Position numbers and translations under genes: made by a program
Notes under the pieces: model-generated
What the model was told of the DNA's origin: nothing
What the model saw: only the letters and a program-made list of their open reading frames with translations
Database searches by the model: none
Assembly (NCBI RefSeq): GCF_022548875.1
Contig: NZ_JAKZEW010000008.1
Span: 1-64,000, forward strand
From: Glycomyces sp. L485
Lineage (GTDB): Bacteria; Actinomycetota; Actinomycetes; Mycobacteriales; Micromonosporaceae
Direction: 5' to 3'
Length of the DNA: 64,000 nucleotides
Part shown: in pieces, positions 33,190-42,645 of the stretch
How positions within the stretch are numbered: the stretch's first letter is position 1
How the letters are laid out: every line of letters starts with the position of its first letter

Positions 33190-33216
33190 GGCACCGGCGC
33201 CCCGGGCGCCGGTGCC
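33190..33216 (+). terminator. 27-nt perfect palindrome, terminator
   Basis: GGCACCGGCGCCC and its complement surround one base. It follows directly on the PL11 remnant stop and probably was that gene's terminator; it now ends the acetylesterase transcript. Confidence 0.75.
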
Positions 33217-33318
33217 GGACGGCCCCGGGGCGCGCGGTTCTCAGACGGCGGCCGTCCAAGCCGCGGCCGCCGTCGCCGCACCGCAACCGCAAGGCCGACA
33301 GCAAGGAGGCACCTTCGC

Positions 33319-35157
33319 ATGAAACGCCGAACCGACGCCGACTCGGCAACCGGCACGCGGCATCGCCCGCTCGGACTCGCCGTGGCTGCGATCGCCATGC
33401 TGACCGCGCTTCTCGCCTTCACCGCGGTCCCGGCATCCGCGGCCGCGCCTACGCTCGGATCGCCGAGCGTCACCACGCTCACCACCAACGGCCGCACCGC
33501 GTTGACGTACACCGGCTACATGAACGGCGAGTCGTTCCAGCAGGACGGCATCACGACGTTCAACGGCTGGCAGTACACGGCCTGGTGGGACCAGGACGGC
33601 TACGCGAACCTCGCCCGCCGCGCGGTCGATGCGAGCTCGTGGCAGACGGTGCGCCTGACCGATTACCGGACCACTTCGACGGACTCGCACAACACGATCT
33701 CGATCGGCATCTCCGGGCAGGACGGCACGATCCACCTCTCCTTCGACATGCACAACTCGGTGCTGAAGTACCGCAAGTCGATCGCCGGGCTGGCGACTTC
33801 GCCGTCGAGCGCGAACTGGTCGGCGGCGAGCTTCGGGTCCGTGTCGAACAGCCTCGCCGGACAGCGCCTGTCGCAGGCGACCTACCCGCGATTCTTCCGC
33901 GCCCCGGACGGGGTGCTGCAGATGAGCATCCGCACGGGCGCGAGCGGCGCGGGAGACCTGGTGCTCTTCGAATACCGCAGCGGCGCCTGGACGTACCTCG
34001 GCGAGTTCCTCAACGGGACGGGCGCCGACAACAACGCGTACCTCTTCGGCATCGAGTACGACGACACCGGGCTCGACACCAGCGACCTGCTGCACGCCAC
34101 CTGGACGGTGCGTGAGACCCCGAACGCGAGCACCAACCACGACATCTACTACGCCTACAGCAAGGACCAGGGCCGCACCTGGCGCAACAACAACGGCGAC
34201 GTGGTGGCGACGACCGGCTCGAATCCACTCGTCGCCGACTCGGCCGGGCTGCGGGTCGTCGGCATCGGGCAGAACCGTGGCCTGATGAACCAGGAGTCGC
34301 AGGTGCTCGACAGTGAGGGAAACGTCCATGTGCTCGCCTCGCATCTGCCCCCTTCGGCGCCCAGCGACGGCAACTTCGACAGCGCGCGACGGAATTCCGT
34401 GCTCGTGCACTACTGGCGCGACAAGCCCACCAAGGAATGGAACCGCCAGGTCCTGTCCTACACGGGCGTGATGACCCGCGCCGACATCGGCGTCGACTCC
34501 GAGGACAACCTGTACATCACCGGCGGCAATTCCTCCACCCGGAGACTGAGCGTCCACACCGCCTCGAAGGCCTCGGGCTGGACCGATTGGACCACCCGCT
34601 ACACCTCGAGCGTCGAGTACTACTCCGACCCGCTCCTCGACCATGCCCGGCTCCTCGACGGCGTCGTCTCGGTCTTCGCTCCCCGATACGGCGGCAGCCG
34701 GATCGAGGTGCTCGACTGGGCGACGGGACAAGGCAGCGGAAACACGGACATCGCGAACCGGAACTCCGGCAAATGCATCGACGTGCTTTCGGGCTCGACC
34801 GCCGACGGGGCGGAGATCATCCAATGGACGTGTCACGGCGGCGCGAACCAGCAGTGGGAGCTGCAAGACGCCGGCGGCGGGTACTACCGCATCGTCTCCC
34901 AGGAGTCCGGCAAGTGTCTCGACGTCAACGGCGTCTCGACCGCCGACGGCGCCCCGATCATCCAGTGGAGGTGCGGCAGCGGCGCCAACCAGCAGTGGCA
35001 GTTGCGCGACGCCGGTGGCGGCCACGTCCAGATCGTCGCCCGCCATTCCGGCAAGTGCATCGACGTGACCGGCTCCTCGACCGCGAACAGCGCACGACTG
35101 CAGCAGTACACCTGCTCAGACGGCACCAACCAGCAATGGGTCCTGCAGGCCCCATAG
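33319..35157 (+). CDS. Secreted BNR-repeat propeller enzyme with CBM13
   Basis: This 612-residue protein has a signal peptide (about 1-42, ASAAA), a BNR_4-type seven-bladed propeller (about 43-470) and a C-terminal ricin trefoil (about 475-612). The lectin repeats are NSGKCIDV, ESGKCLDV and HSGKCIDV, with NQQW endings. Propeller segments such as QDGITTFNGWQYTAWWDQDG and HNTISIGISGQDGTIHLSFD resemble the PL42 group, L-rhamnose-alpha-1,4-D-glucuronate lyases that uncap arabinogalactan-protein. That function is inference; the fold is more secure. GGAGG lies about nine bases before the ATG. Upstream (33025-33318) are a PL11 remnant and a palindrome. Confidence 0.75.
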   Translation: MKRRTDADSATGTRHRPLGLAVAAIAMLTALLAFTAVPASAAAPTLGSPSVTTLTTNGRTALTYTGYMNGESFQQDGITTFNGWQYTAWWDQDGYANLARRAVDASSWQTVRLTDYRTTSTDSHNTISIGISGQDGTIHLSFDMHNSVLKYRKSIAGLATSPSSANWSAASFGSVSNSLAGQRLSQATYPRFFRAPDGVLQMSIRTGASGAGDLVLFEYRSGAWTYLGEFLNGTGADNNAYLFGIEYDDTGLDTSDLLHATWTVRETPNASTNHDIYYAYSKDQGRTWRNNNGDVVATTGSNPLVADSAGLRVVGIGQNRGLMNQESQVLDSEGNVHVLASHLPPSAPSDGNFDSARRNSVLVHYWRDKPTKEWNRQVLSYTGVMTRADIGVDSEDNLYITGGNSSTRRLSVHTASKASGWTDWTTRYTSSVEYYSDPLLDHARLLDGVVSVFAPRYGGSRIEVLDWATGQGSGNTDIANRNSGKCIDVLSGSTADGAEIIQWTCHGGANQQWELQDAGGGYYRIVSQESGKCLDVNGVSTADGAPIIQWRCGSGANQQWQLRDAGGGHVQIVARHSGKCIDVTGSSTANSARLQQYTCSDGTNQQWVLQAP

Positions 35158-35181
35158 GAACCGATCCGCACAGGAGCGATC

Positions 35182-37581
35182 ATGCGATCAGCCAGAAGCA
35201 TCCCGGTCAAGCGCAGTGGGCGTCCGCGCCGCGCGGTCACGAGTGCTGCGGCGGCGCTCCTCCTGGTAGGGGCGGGCGTGCTCGGGACGGCGGCGCCGGC
35301 GTCGGCCTTGTACGGAGAGGCGGACATACGGCCCGTTGAGAGCAATCTGGCAGCCGGGCACTGGGTGGAGGCGACCGCCGGCAGCGGTGAGTCCACCGCT
35401 GCCCTGGCCATCGACCAGGACCCGGACACCGCTTGGTCGGCAACGGAATCCGGCCCGGGCCAATGGCTGCAACTGGACTTGGGCGGGGCCTATGACAACG
35501 TCCGCAAGGTGCACGTGACCTTCCCCGATCCCGGCGCCGTGTACCAGTATGTGGTCGAGGCCTCCCCGGACGGTGAGCAGTGGCAGGTCATCGCCGACAG
35601 GTCGGCCACCGACACCCCGGGGCTGGGTGGAGTCGACCTGTTCACCCAGCCCGGGACCAGATACGTGCGAGTCACCGTCACGAGCGCGTCGCCCGGGGCG
35701 GCGGTCGGCGTCAGCGAGCTGAAGGTCTTCAATTATCTCCGTGACGACCTGGTCCTCGGCGCTGATCTGTCGTGGATGGACAACAACCAGGACCGGGATT
35801 ACTGGGTGCATCCGCAGGAGGAGGACCGCGGCGCCGGCCCGTTCCTGCTGGACGTGATGCAGGACCGGGGTTTGGAGTACACCCGGCTTCGGGTGTTCAA
35901 CGAGCCCCGGAGCGAGTTCTCCGGAGACCCGAACGCGATCCCCTACCAGGGACCGGAGCGCACGCTGACTTCGGCGCGGTGGGTCACCGAGCGCGGACTC
36001 GGGCTGGGGATCGATTTCCACTACGCCGACTCGTGGGCCGATCCGGGCAAGCAACCCAAGCCCCGGGCCTGGGCGGAACTGGAATTCGACGAGCTGACCG
36101 AAGCGATGTACGACTACACCTACGACTACCTCAGCCGGTTGGTCGCGCAGGGCACGGTCCCGGACAAGGTGGCGGTCGGCAATGAGATCGCCAACGGGTT
36201 CATGTGGGGCAGCGAGGCGGCCGAGGCTCCGAATACGGAGGCGGTGCACGCGGGCGCGAACCCGCCGTACTTCCGCGACCAGCCGGAGATCTACCAGTCG
36301 CAGCCCGGCGGCGGCATCCTCTGGCAGTACCGGGCGTCCGAGGACCCGGACGAGTACCAGCTCTACCTGGATTCCTGGGACCGGTTCACCACGCTCCTTG
36401 CCTCCGGGATCGCTGCGGTGCGGGACGCTTCGCCGGAGACCGAAGTGGAGCTGCACTCGGTCGTCGGGCGGATCAGCGGCATGGACAAGGCGGGCGAGTA
36501 CTGGGACCAGCTGGTGACCCGGTTGAACGCCAAGGGCCAGGACTTCGACGTGCTCGGGCTCTCGTACTACCCGGAGTGGCACGGCACCCCCGAGCAGATG
36601 GAATTCAACCTGCACACGCTCGCGGCCACGTATCCGCAGTACGAACTGGAGATCGCGGAGACCTCGTATCCCGCCACCGGCGGTGGCACCCAACCCAACT
36701 CCCCGTTCCCGCGGACGGTCCAGGGCCAGGCGGACGCCATCCAGCACGTGTTCCAGATGGTCAACGACGTCGTCGACAATCGCGGCGTCGGGGCGCTCAC
36801 CTGGGAGCCGGCGAGCTTCCAGGCGATGTTCCGGTCGGTGCCGGGCATGTCCGACACCTTCGAGCCCTACGCTTCGATCGACGTCTACAACCAGAGCCGC
36901 GCCACGCACGTGCTCGAGGACACCGTCTACAGTGCGGTCCGGTCCGGGGGTACGCCGGTGCTGCCCGGCTCGGTCAAGGTCTTGACGACTGCGGACGGGT
37001 CGGTTGCGTCGGTCCCGGTCGAGTGGGAAGACGTGCCGCCGGGGGCGACCGGCACCGCCGGCAGGATCACCGTCTCCGGCACGACCGAGCACGGCGAGGT
37101 GGTCGCGGTCGTCGATGTGGTGGACGAGTACGCCTCGGTCGAGTGCGACACGGTGGTGAGCGGTACGCGATTCGGGCCGCTGTCGGTCGAGTCGGGCACC
37201 ACCTGCCTGGGCGACGGTGCCCGCGTGTTCGGCCCGGTGAACGTGGCCGAGGGCGCCGGATTGGCAGCGGACGGGGCCCGGATCACCGGCCCGGTCTCGG
37301 CCGCCGGCGCGGACGTGGTGGTCCTGTGCGACACCCGGGTCCTCGGTCCGGTGAGCTTGACCGGCGGCTCGTCGGTCACCCTCGGCAACCCCAGGACGGA
37401 CTGCGCCCCGAGCCGAGTGACCGGCCCGGTACGCGTCACCGACACGACCGGCTGGAACGTGATCGCCGGCAACGAGGTATTCGGTCCGCTGTCGTGCACC
37501 GGCAACGCTCCGGCGCCGGTGAACAACGGAGCGACCAACGAGGTGCTGGGCCCCAAGACCGGGCAGTGCGCCGGACTCTGA
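35182..37581 (+). CDS. Secreted GH53 endo-beta-1,4-galactanase, CBM32
   Basis: This 799-residue multidomain protein has a signal peptide (about 1-43), an F5/8C (CBM32) module (about 45-185) and a GH53 barrel (about 189-590). The acid/base is E335 in VGNEIANG and the nucleophile is E493 in IAETSYP. A Big_4 immunoglobulin-like domain (about 595-655) and a repeat region of GPL/GPV units near 664, 683, 702, 721, 747, 767 and 789 follow. GH53 enzymes cut the beta-1,4-galactan of type I arabinogalactan. The gene starts 24 nt after the propeller gene with AGGAG upstream, so both are likely co-transcribed. Confidence 0.93.
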   Translation: MRSARSIPVKRSGRPRRAVTSAAAALLLVGAGVLGTAAPASALYGEADIRPVESNLAAGHWVEATAGSGESTAALAIDQDPDTAWSATESGPGQWLQLDLGGAYDNVRKVHVTFPDPGAVYQYVVEASPDGEQWQVIADRSATDTPGLGGVDLFTQPGTRYVRVTVTSASPGAAVGVSELKVFNYLRDDLVLGADLSWMDNNQDRDYWVHPQEEDRGAGPFLLDVMQDRGLEYTRLRVFNEPRSEFSGDPNAIPYQGPERTLTSARWVTERGLGLGIDFHYADSWADPGKQPKPRAWAELEFDELTEAMYDYTYDYLSRLVAQGTVPDKVAVGNEIANGFMWGSEAAEAPNTEAVHAGANPPYFRDQPEIYQSQPGGGILWQYRASEDPDEYQLYLDSWDRFTTLLASGIAAVRDASPETEVELHSVVGRISGMDKAGEYWDQLVTRLNAKGQDFDVLGLSYYPEWHGTPEQMEFNLHTLAATYPQYELEIAETSYPATGGGTQPNSPFPRTVQGQADAIQHVFQMVNDVVDNRGVGALTWEPASFQAMFRSVPGMSDTFEPYASIDVYNQSRATHVLEDTVYSAVRSGGTPVLPGSVKVLTTADGSVASVPVEWEDVPPGATGTAGRITVSGTTEHGEVVAVVDVVDEYASVECDTVVSGTRFGPLSVESGTTCLGDGARVFGPVNVAEGAGLAADGARITGPVSAAGADVVVLCDTRVLGPVSLTGGSSVTLGNPRTDCAPSRVTGPVRVTDTTGWNVIAGNEVFGPLSCTGNAPAPVNNGATNEVLGPKTGQCAGL

Positions 37582-37587
37582 TCTGGC

Positions 37588-39510
37588 TCATGCGGTCGGA
37601 AGGAAGACTCGCATAGCGGAGGGGCCCCGCTGCGCCCACCGGTGGTAAGGGATGAGCTGCACGTCGCGGATGGACGATCCGTCGTCGAGTCGGGGCGTCG
37701 GCGCCGAGCGGTACGGCGGGCGCCCCGAATCGCCCGGCGGTGTCCGGACCGATGCCATCCGCACCAAGGCGCCGTCGCCGTCGGCGCGCGGAGCGACCGC
37801 GGTGTCGAGCCGGATCTCGGCGAGCGACCAGTCCTCGGGCAGATCGACCGACTCCGCGCACAGCACCAGCGGCCCGCGCTCGACCGCGACGCAGCCGCGA
37901 ACGGCGTCGATCCGAGGGTCGGGCCAGGTCAAACGGGGAGTCACCGGCAGGTCGAGCGTGAGGGCCGCGCCGGGCTCGAGCCCGCCGCGCACGTGAGCCC
38001 AGCCCGGCTCGACCGCGCTGGTGCCGGAACCGTCGGTGAATGTCGCTCCGTCAGCCCAGTGGGGCACTCTGAACCGCAGGTCGACCGGGCGTGTGGGTGC
38101 CTCGACGACCTCGACGCGCACCGCGCCCTCCCGCGGGTACTCGGTCGTGACGCGCAGCACCAGATCCCCGCCGTCGGCGAGGGCCACGCGCAGCTCTCCG
38201 GGCGCGTACTGCAGCAGGGAGACGGTGTCACCGTCCACTGAGGCCGCGTAGGCCTGCCAGGAGGCCAGGGTGCGCGCAAGGTTCGTCGGGCAGCATGAGA
38301 CGTCGAACCAGGGGGCGCGCACGCCGCCCTCGGCGCGCGGGTTGACCTCCCCCGGTCGAACGTCGGCCGCCGTGGTCCGCTGGTGCAGCGGATTGGCGTA
38401 GAAGAAGCTGCGCCCGTCGGCGCCCGGCGAAGCGGCGATCACGTTGTAGAAGGTGCGCTCGATGAGGTCGGCGTAACGCGCCTCGCCCGTGGCCAGGTAG
38501 AGCCGCCATGAGACCATGACCGAGGCGATCCCGGCGCACGTCTCGCAGTAGGCGCGGTCGGGCGGCAGCTCCCAGTCCTCGCCGAAGCCCTCGTCCTGGT
38601 GCCGCGACCCCATGCCCCCGGTGAGGTAGGTGCGGGACTCCACTGTGCGCTCCCACTGCCGGGCGACGGCGCCGAGCAGCTCCGCGTCGTCGGTGTCGAC
38701 CGCGACGTCGACCGCTCCGGCCGCCAGATACAGGGCGCGCACGGCGTGCCCGCTCCACACCGTGGCCTCGCGCACGGGGACGTCGTCCTGGAAGTACGAG
38801 GCGTCGAGCAGCGCGATGGGCTTGAGCGTCCCGTGCCCGCGCCGTTCCACGAACAGGCGCGCCTGCTCGGTGTAGCGCTCCTCCCCCAGCGCACGGCCGA
38901 ACTCCGCCAGGCCGAGCTCGATCTCGGCGTGCCCGCAGACGCCGGCGCGGCCGTCCGCACCGAACTCGCGGCACACGTGGTCGGCGGCCCTGCGGGCGAC
39001 CTCCACGAGCTTGTCCTCCCCGACGGTGCGGACGCGTGCGGCGGCGGCCTGCAGGAGGTGACCCGTGCAGTACAGCTCGTGCCCCGAGGACAGGTCCGAG
39101 TACCGCTCCGCCTGGCCCGCGTGCCCGTAGCAGGTGTTGAGGTAGCCGTCGTCGTCCTGCGCGGCGGCGATGCGGTCGACGAGCGCCTCCAGGGTCTCGT
39201 TCGGCCAGGCCCTGCCCGTGCGGCCGTGCTCCCACACGAGGGCCTCGGCCAGCTTGTAGACCTCCGAGTCCGAGAACGGCCAGCCTGGTCTGGGCCTGTC
39301 CGTCTCCCCGTCGGCGACCCTGTCGAAGTTCGCGATCCAGCCCAGGCGCTCCATCCATTCCAGGCAGTGGCGCAGCGTGGACCGGGAGTTCGACCGCTGG
39401 AGGTGTTCCCAGAAGCCTCCGGTCACGCGGAGTTCGTCCAGGGCGGCACCGCGACGCGAACCGCGGCGGGGGTCGACCGGCACGACGAGCGGGGAGGTGT
39501 TCTCTTCCAC
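37588..39510 (-). CDS. GH127 beta-L-arabinofuranosidase
   Basis: This 640-residue cytoplasmic enzyme (no signal peptide) would release beta-linked L-arabinofuranose from imported fragments. The GH127 zinc/cysteine site is complete: E323 and C325 in YCETCAG, C406 and C407 in SCCPTN. This matches E338, C340, C417 (nucleophile) and C418 of the Bifidobacterium enzyme. The (alpha/alpha)6 barrel starts with GGFWEHLQRSNSRSTLRHCL. GTG at 39510 has AAGGA seven bases upstream. It is last in the importer operon, 3 nt from the permease, and converges on GH53 with a 6-nt gap and no obvious terminator. Confidence 0.94.
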   Translation of the reverse strand: MEENTSPLVVPVDPRRGSRRGAALDELRVTGGFWEHLQRSNSRSTLRHCLEWMERLGWIANFDRVADGETDRPRPGWPFSDSEVYKLAEALVWEHGRTGRAWPNETLEALVDRIAAAQDDDGYLNTCYGHAGQAERYSDLSSGHELYCTGHLLQAAAARVRTVGEDKLVEVARRAADHVCREFGADGRAGVCGHAEIELGLAEFGRALGEERYTEQARLFVERRGHGTLKPIALLDASYFQDDVPVREATVWSGHAVRALYLAAGAVDVAVDTDDAELLGAVARQWERTVESRTYLTGGMGSRHQDEGFGEDWELPPDRAYCETCAGIASVMVSWRLYLATGEARYADLIERTFYNVIAASPGADGRSFFYANPLHQRTTAADVRPGEVNPRAEGGVRAPWFDVSCCPTNLARTLASWQAYAASVDGDTVSLLQYAPGELRVALADGGDLVLRVTTEYPREGAVRVEVVEAPTRPVDLRFRVPHWADGATFTDGSGTSAVEPGWAHVRGGLEPGAALTLDLPVTPRLTWPDPRIDAVRGCVAVERGPLVLCAESVDLPEDWSLAEIRLDTAVAPRADGDGALVRMASVRTPPGDSGRPPYRSAPTPRLDDGSSIRDVQLIPYHRWAQRGPSAMRVFLPTA

Positions 39511-39513
39511 TGA

Positions 39514-40329
39514 TCAGTCCTTCACGGCCCCGGCGGTAACGCCGGCGGCCACATAGCGCTGGGCGACGACCAGCAGGATCGCCGCGGGCAGGGACGCCAC
39601 CACGGCGGTCGCCATGATCGCGTTCCACTGTGTGGTGTTGTTGCCGATGTACTGGTAGATGCCGAGGGTGATGGGGACGAACTCGCCCGAGCGGTTGAGC
39701 GTGGAGGCGAAGATGAAGTCCGACCACGCCCACAGGAACGCGAACAGGGACACCGTGAGCGTGGAGTTGCGGCTCACCGGCAGCACGACCTTGGTGAACG
39801 TTCGCCACGGGCCGGCCCCGTCCACGCGCGCGGCCTGGATCAGTTCGCGAGGGATGCCCGCCATGAACGTCGAGTACAGCAGGACGCCGAAGGGGACGGC
39901 GATCGTCGAGTCCGCCACGATCAGCCCCCACACGGTGTTGAGCAGACCGAGTCGCACATAGATCGCGTAGAAGCCCATCGCCATGACCACGGCGGGAATC
40001 ATCTGGGCGACGAGCAGCACGAAGTTCAGCGTTCGCCCGCCCCGCAGGTTGAGGATCGCCAGCGCGTAGCCCGCCGGAGCGGCGACCACGACGGTGAGGG
40101 CGACGCAGCCGAGTCCGATGACCAGACTCGTGGCCAGCGCTGGAAGCTGCTGCGACAGTGCGGCCGAGTATCCCTCGAACGTCGGGTCGGACGGGAACCA
40201 GCGCGGCGTGCTGCGGCGCAGGTCGCCGGTCTGGGTGAGCGAGACGTTCACCATCCAGTAGACCGGGAACAGCATGAACGCGGTGAGCACCACGCCGAGC
40301 GCGGTCTTCCACCAGGATCGGGCGGTCAT
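39514..40329 (-). CDS. Sugar ABC transporter permease (MsmG type)
   Basis: This 271-residue, six-segment permease has EAA loop IQAARVDGAGPWRTFTKVVL. The ATG at 40329 overlaps the stop of the previous permease (ATGA); longer frames are shadows of it. It belongs to the second importer, whose coupled GH127 suggests an arabinose-containing oligosaccharide. Confidence 0.93.
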   Translation of the reverse strand: MTARSWWKTALGVVLTAFMLFPVYWMVNVSLTQTGDLRRSTPRWFPSDPTFEGYSAALSQQLPALATSLVIGLGCVALTVVVAAPAGYALAILNLRGGRTLNFVLLVAQMIPAVVMAMGFYAIYVRLGLLNTVWGLIVADSTIAVPFGVLLYSTFMAGIPRELIQAARVDGAGPWRTFTKVVLPVSRNSTLTVSLFAFLWAWSDFIFASTLNRSGEFVPITLGIYQYIGNNTTQWNAIMATAVVASLPAAILLVVAQRYVAAGVTAGAVKD

Positions 40330-41315
40330 GAGTTCCCCCTGGTCCGTTGTAGTCGCAAGTGGAGGAATCCGACCACGAGCGCGATGACGATGAGCAGGTT
40401 GCCGATCGCGGCGGCCGGGGAGAAGTCCGGCTGTCCCGTGCCGAAGGCCTCCCGGTAGGACCACACCGAGAGCGTGAGCGAGGCGTTCCCGGGACCGCCG
40501 GTGGTCATGATCCAGATGACGTCGACGACTTTGAGCGTGTAGATGAAGCCGAGCAGCAGGGTGATGGCCGAGACCGAGCGAAGCAGCGGGACGGTGATGC
40601 GCCAGAACTGCTCCCGGGCTGTGGCCCCGTCCAGGGAGGCGGCCTCGTAGACCTCGGCGGGGATCTGCTGGAGGCCGGCGTAGAGGATGACGAGGTTGAA
40701 CGGGATGCCCAGCCAGATGTTCGCGATGATCACCGCGGTCAACGCGGTGTCCGGGGAGGTCAGCCAGTTGATCTGCTCCCCTCCGAACGCCTCGATGACG
40801 GAGTTGATGATCCCGTTCTCGCTGTTGAGCATCCACGCCCAGGTCGAGGCCGACACGATGAGCGGCAGCAGCCACGGCACGAGGAAGAGTGCTCGCAGCA
40901 CGCCCGAGAGACGGAAGTTCGCGTGGAAGAACACCGCCAACGCCAGTCCGATGACGTACTGCAGGCCGATCGAGACGAGCGTGAACACGGCGGTGTTGAC
41001 CAGGGCGGTCGGGAACGCGTTCGAGGTGAACACCTCGATGTACTTCTCGAACCCGACGAACTCGGCGTTGCCTTGGACGAAGGCGCGCACCGTGTAGTCG
41101 TGGATGCTCAGTTCGATGTTGCGCCATAGGGGGAAGGCGTAGAACACCGCGAGGTAGGCCAGCAGCGGCGAGGCGAAGGCGAGCGCCGCCCATTGCCGGG
41201 CGGATGGCGAGTGGGTTCGGCGCCGGCGTCCGTCCTGCCGCGGTGCGGCGGGCCTGGGGCCCGCCGCACCGGGTTGGGACACACGCCCGGTCTCGCCGAC
41301 CGAGGTCGTGGTCAT
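40326..41315 (-). CDS. Sugar ABC transporter permease (MsmF type)
   Basis: This 329-residue permease has a 40-residue polar N-terminus and six hydrophobic segments. The EAA loop is YEAASLDGATAREQFWRITVPL. It lies 19 nt after the binding-protein gene and is followed by its partner with a 4-nt overlap. No ATPase is encoded nearby. Confidence 0.93.
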   Translation of the reverse strand: MTTTSVGETGRVSQPGAAGPRPAAPRQDGRRRRTHSPSARQWAALAFASPLLAYLAVFYAFPLWRNIELSIHDYTVRAFVQGNAEFVGFEKYIEVFTSNAFPTALVNTAVFTLVSIGLQYVIGLALAVFFHANFRLSGVLRALFLVPWLLPLIVSASTWAWMLNSENGIINSVIEAFGGEQINWLTSPDTALTAVIIANIWLGIPFNLVILYAGLQQIPAEVYEAASLDGATAREQFWRITVPLLRSVSAITLLLGFIYTLKVVDVIWIMTTGGPGNASLTLSVWSYREAFGTGQPDFSPAAAIGNLLIVIALVVGFLHLRLQRTRGNS

Positions 41316-41334
41316 ACGGGAGTCGCTCCGTCTC

Positions 41335-42585
41335 TTAGCTGGTCGCGTCGGCGGCTTCGGTCTGCGCCTGGGCGAGCGCCTCGGCCGGGGTGGCCGAGCC
41401 GGACAGCGCGTTCTGCACTGCGGTCCACAGCGCTTCGGAGATCATCGGGTAGTCGGTGCCGAGGTCGTCGCTGGTGCGGCCCTTGGCTTCGCGCACTGCT
41501 TGGACCCAGGGCTCCAGCTCGGGCCGGGCCTCCAGGAGTGCGGCCTGGCCGTCGGCGGTCGGCGGCACGTAGTAGGCGAAGGTGGTCGCGGTCTCGACGA
41601 AGCCCTCGGGGGTGGTCATGCACTCCACGATCTGGCGGGTGATGTCGTAGCGCTCGGTGTCGGCCTGGACGGGCGCGATGATGAACTCGCCGCCGGTCGG
41701 GGCCGGGGCGGGTCCGCCGTTCATGGCCGGGAGCCCGATGACGCCGGTCGCGAAGCCGGCCTCGGCCGCGCTGTTGACCTGCCAGGTGCCGTTGACGACG
41801 AAGCCGTACTCGCCGGTGAGGAACTCTTCCCAGGTCGTGTTCTGGGAGTTGGTGATCACCGAGTTGGGCGCGTAGCCTGCCTCGAGCCATCCGGTCCACA
41901 GTTCGAGCGCGGCGACCGCCTCGGGGGAGTCGAGTTGACGCAGGTCGGCTCCGGCGCCCCAGAACCACGGGAGGAACTGGAACGATCCTTCCTCGGTGCC
42001 GATGCCGGCGAAGGTGATGCCGCCGTTGCCGTTGCCGGTGACTTGCTCGAGCGCGGCGGTCAGCGAGTCCCAGTCCGTGATCGAGGCCGGGTCGACCCCG
42101 GCGGCGTCGAGAACCTCGGCGTTGTAGTAGATCGCCAGCGTGTTGGCGCCGATCGGGATGCCGTAGGCCTGGTCTTCGAGGACGCCGGCGGCCAGCAGGT
42201 TCTCGTCCACGCCGCTGACGTCGAGGCCGAGTTCGTCCACGGTCGTCAGCATGTCGGTCTCGGCCAGTGTGGACACGGCGGGGTTGTCGAGCAGGATGAT
42301 GTCGGGGCTGGTGCCCTCCTGCGCGGCGAGCAGCGCCTGGTTGGTCAGCGCCGTGGTATCAGAGGCGGTGCGCTCGATCGTCACTCCGGCCTGTTCACCG
42401 CAGGCGTCGACGCGCGCGGCCCAGTCGGAGCCGGCCTCGTGCTGGGGGTAGGGGTCCCACCAGGTGTAGGTGTCGGCGTCGCCCTCCTCGCCTCCCGACG
42501 AGCAGGCCGCGGCCAGTGCCAGCGATGCGACGGCGAGACCCGCCGAGGCGGATCGGGCGAGGGATGTTCTCCTGGGGTTCTTCAT
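41335..42585 (-). CDS. Sugar ABC transporter substrate-binding lipoprotein
   Basis: This 416-residue family 1 solute-binding lipoprotein has a lipobox LAAAC (cysteine about 28) after a signal peptide with arginines at 5-6. YTWWDPYPQHEAGSDW, the PDIILLDNPAVSTLAETDML region and FVVNGTWQVNSAAEAGFATG are typical of the class. AGGAGG lies about five bases before the ATG. It is the first gene of the GH127 importer operon, 60 nt downstream of lacI on the same strand. Confidence 0.93.
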   Translation of the reverse strand: MKNPRRTSLARSASAGLAVASLALAAACSSGGEEGDADTYTWWDPYPQHEAGSDWAARVDACGEQAGVTIERTASDTTALTNQALLAAQEGTSPDIILLDNPAVSTLAETDMLTTVDELGLDVSGVDENLLAAGVLEDQAYGIPIGANTLAIYYNAEVLDAAGVDPASITDWDSLTAALEQVTGNGNGGITFAGIGTEEGSFQFLPWFWGAGADLRQLDSPEAVAALELWTGWLEAGYAPNSVITNSQNTTWEEFLTGEYGFVVNGTWQVNSAAEAGFATGVIGLPAMNGGPAPAPTGGEFIIAPVQADTERYDITRQIVECMTTPEGFVETATTFAYYVPPTADGQAALLEARPELEPWVQAVREAKGRTSDDLGTDYPMISEALWTAVQNALSGSATPAEALAQAQTEAADATS

Positions 42586-42645
42586 GGTCGTTCCTCCTTG
42601 AACGGGCTCAGGTCGGCGGTGTCGCCGACCGTCGCAAAGGGATGT

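Noticed and set aside
40330-41193. N-terminal extension of the second MsmG permease
   Set aside because: Shadow of the preceding permease; ATGA overlap marks the true start.
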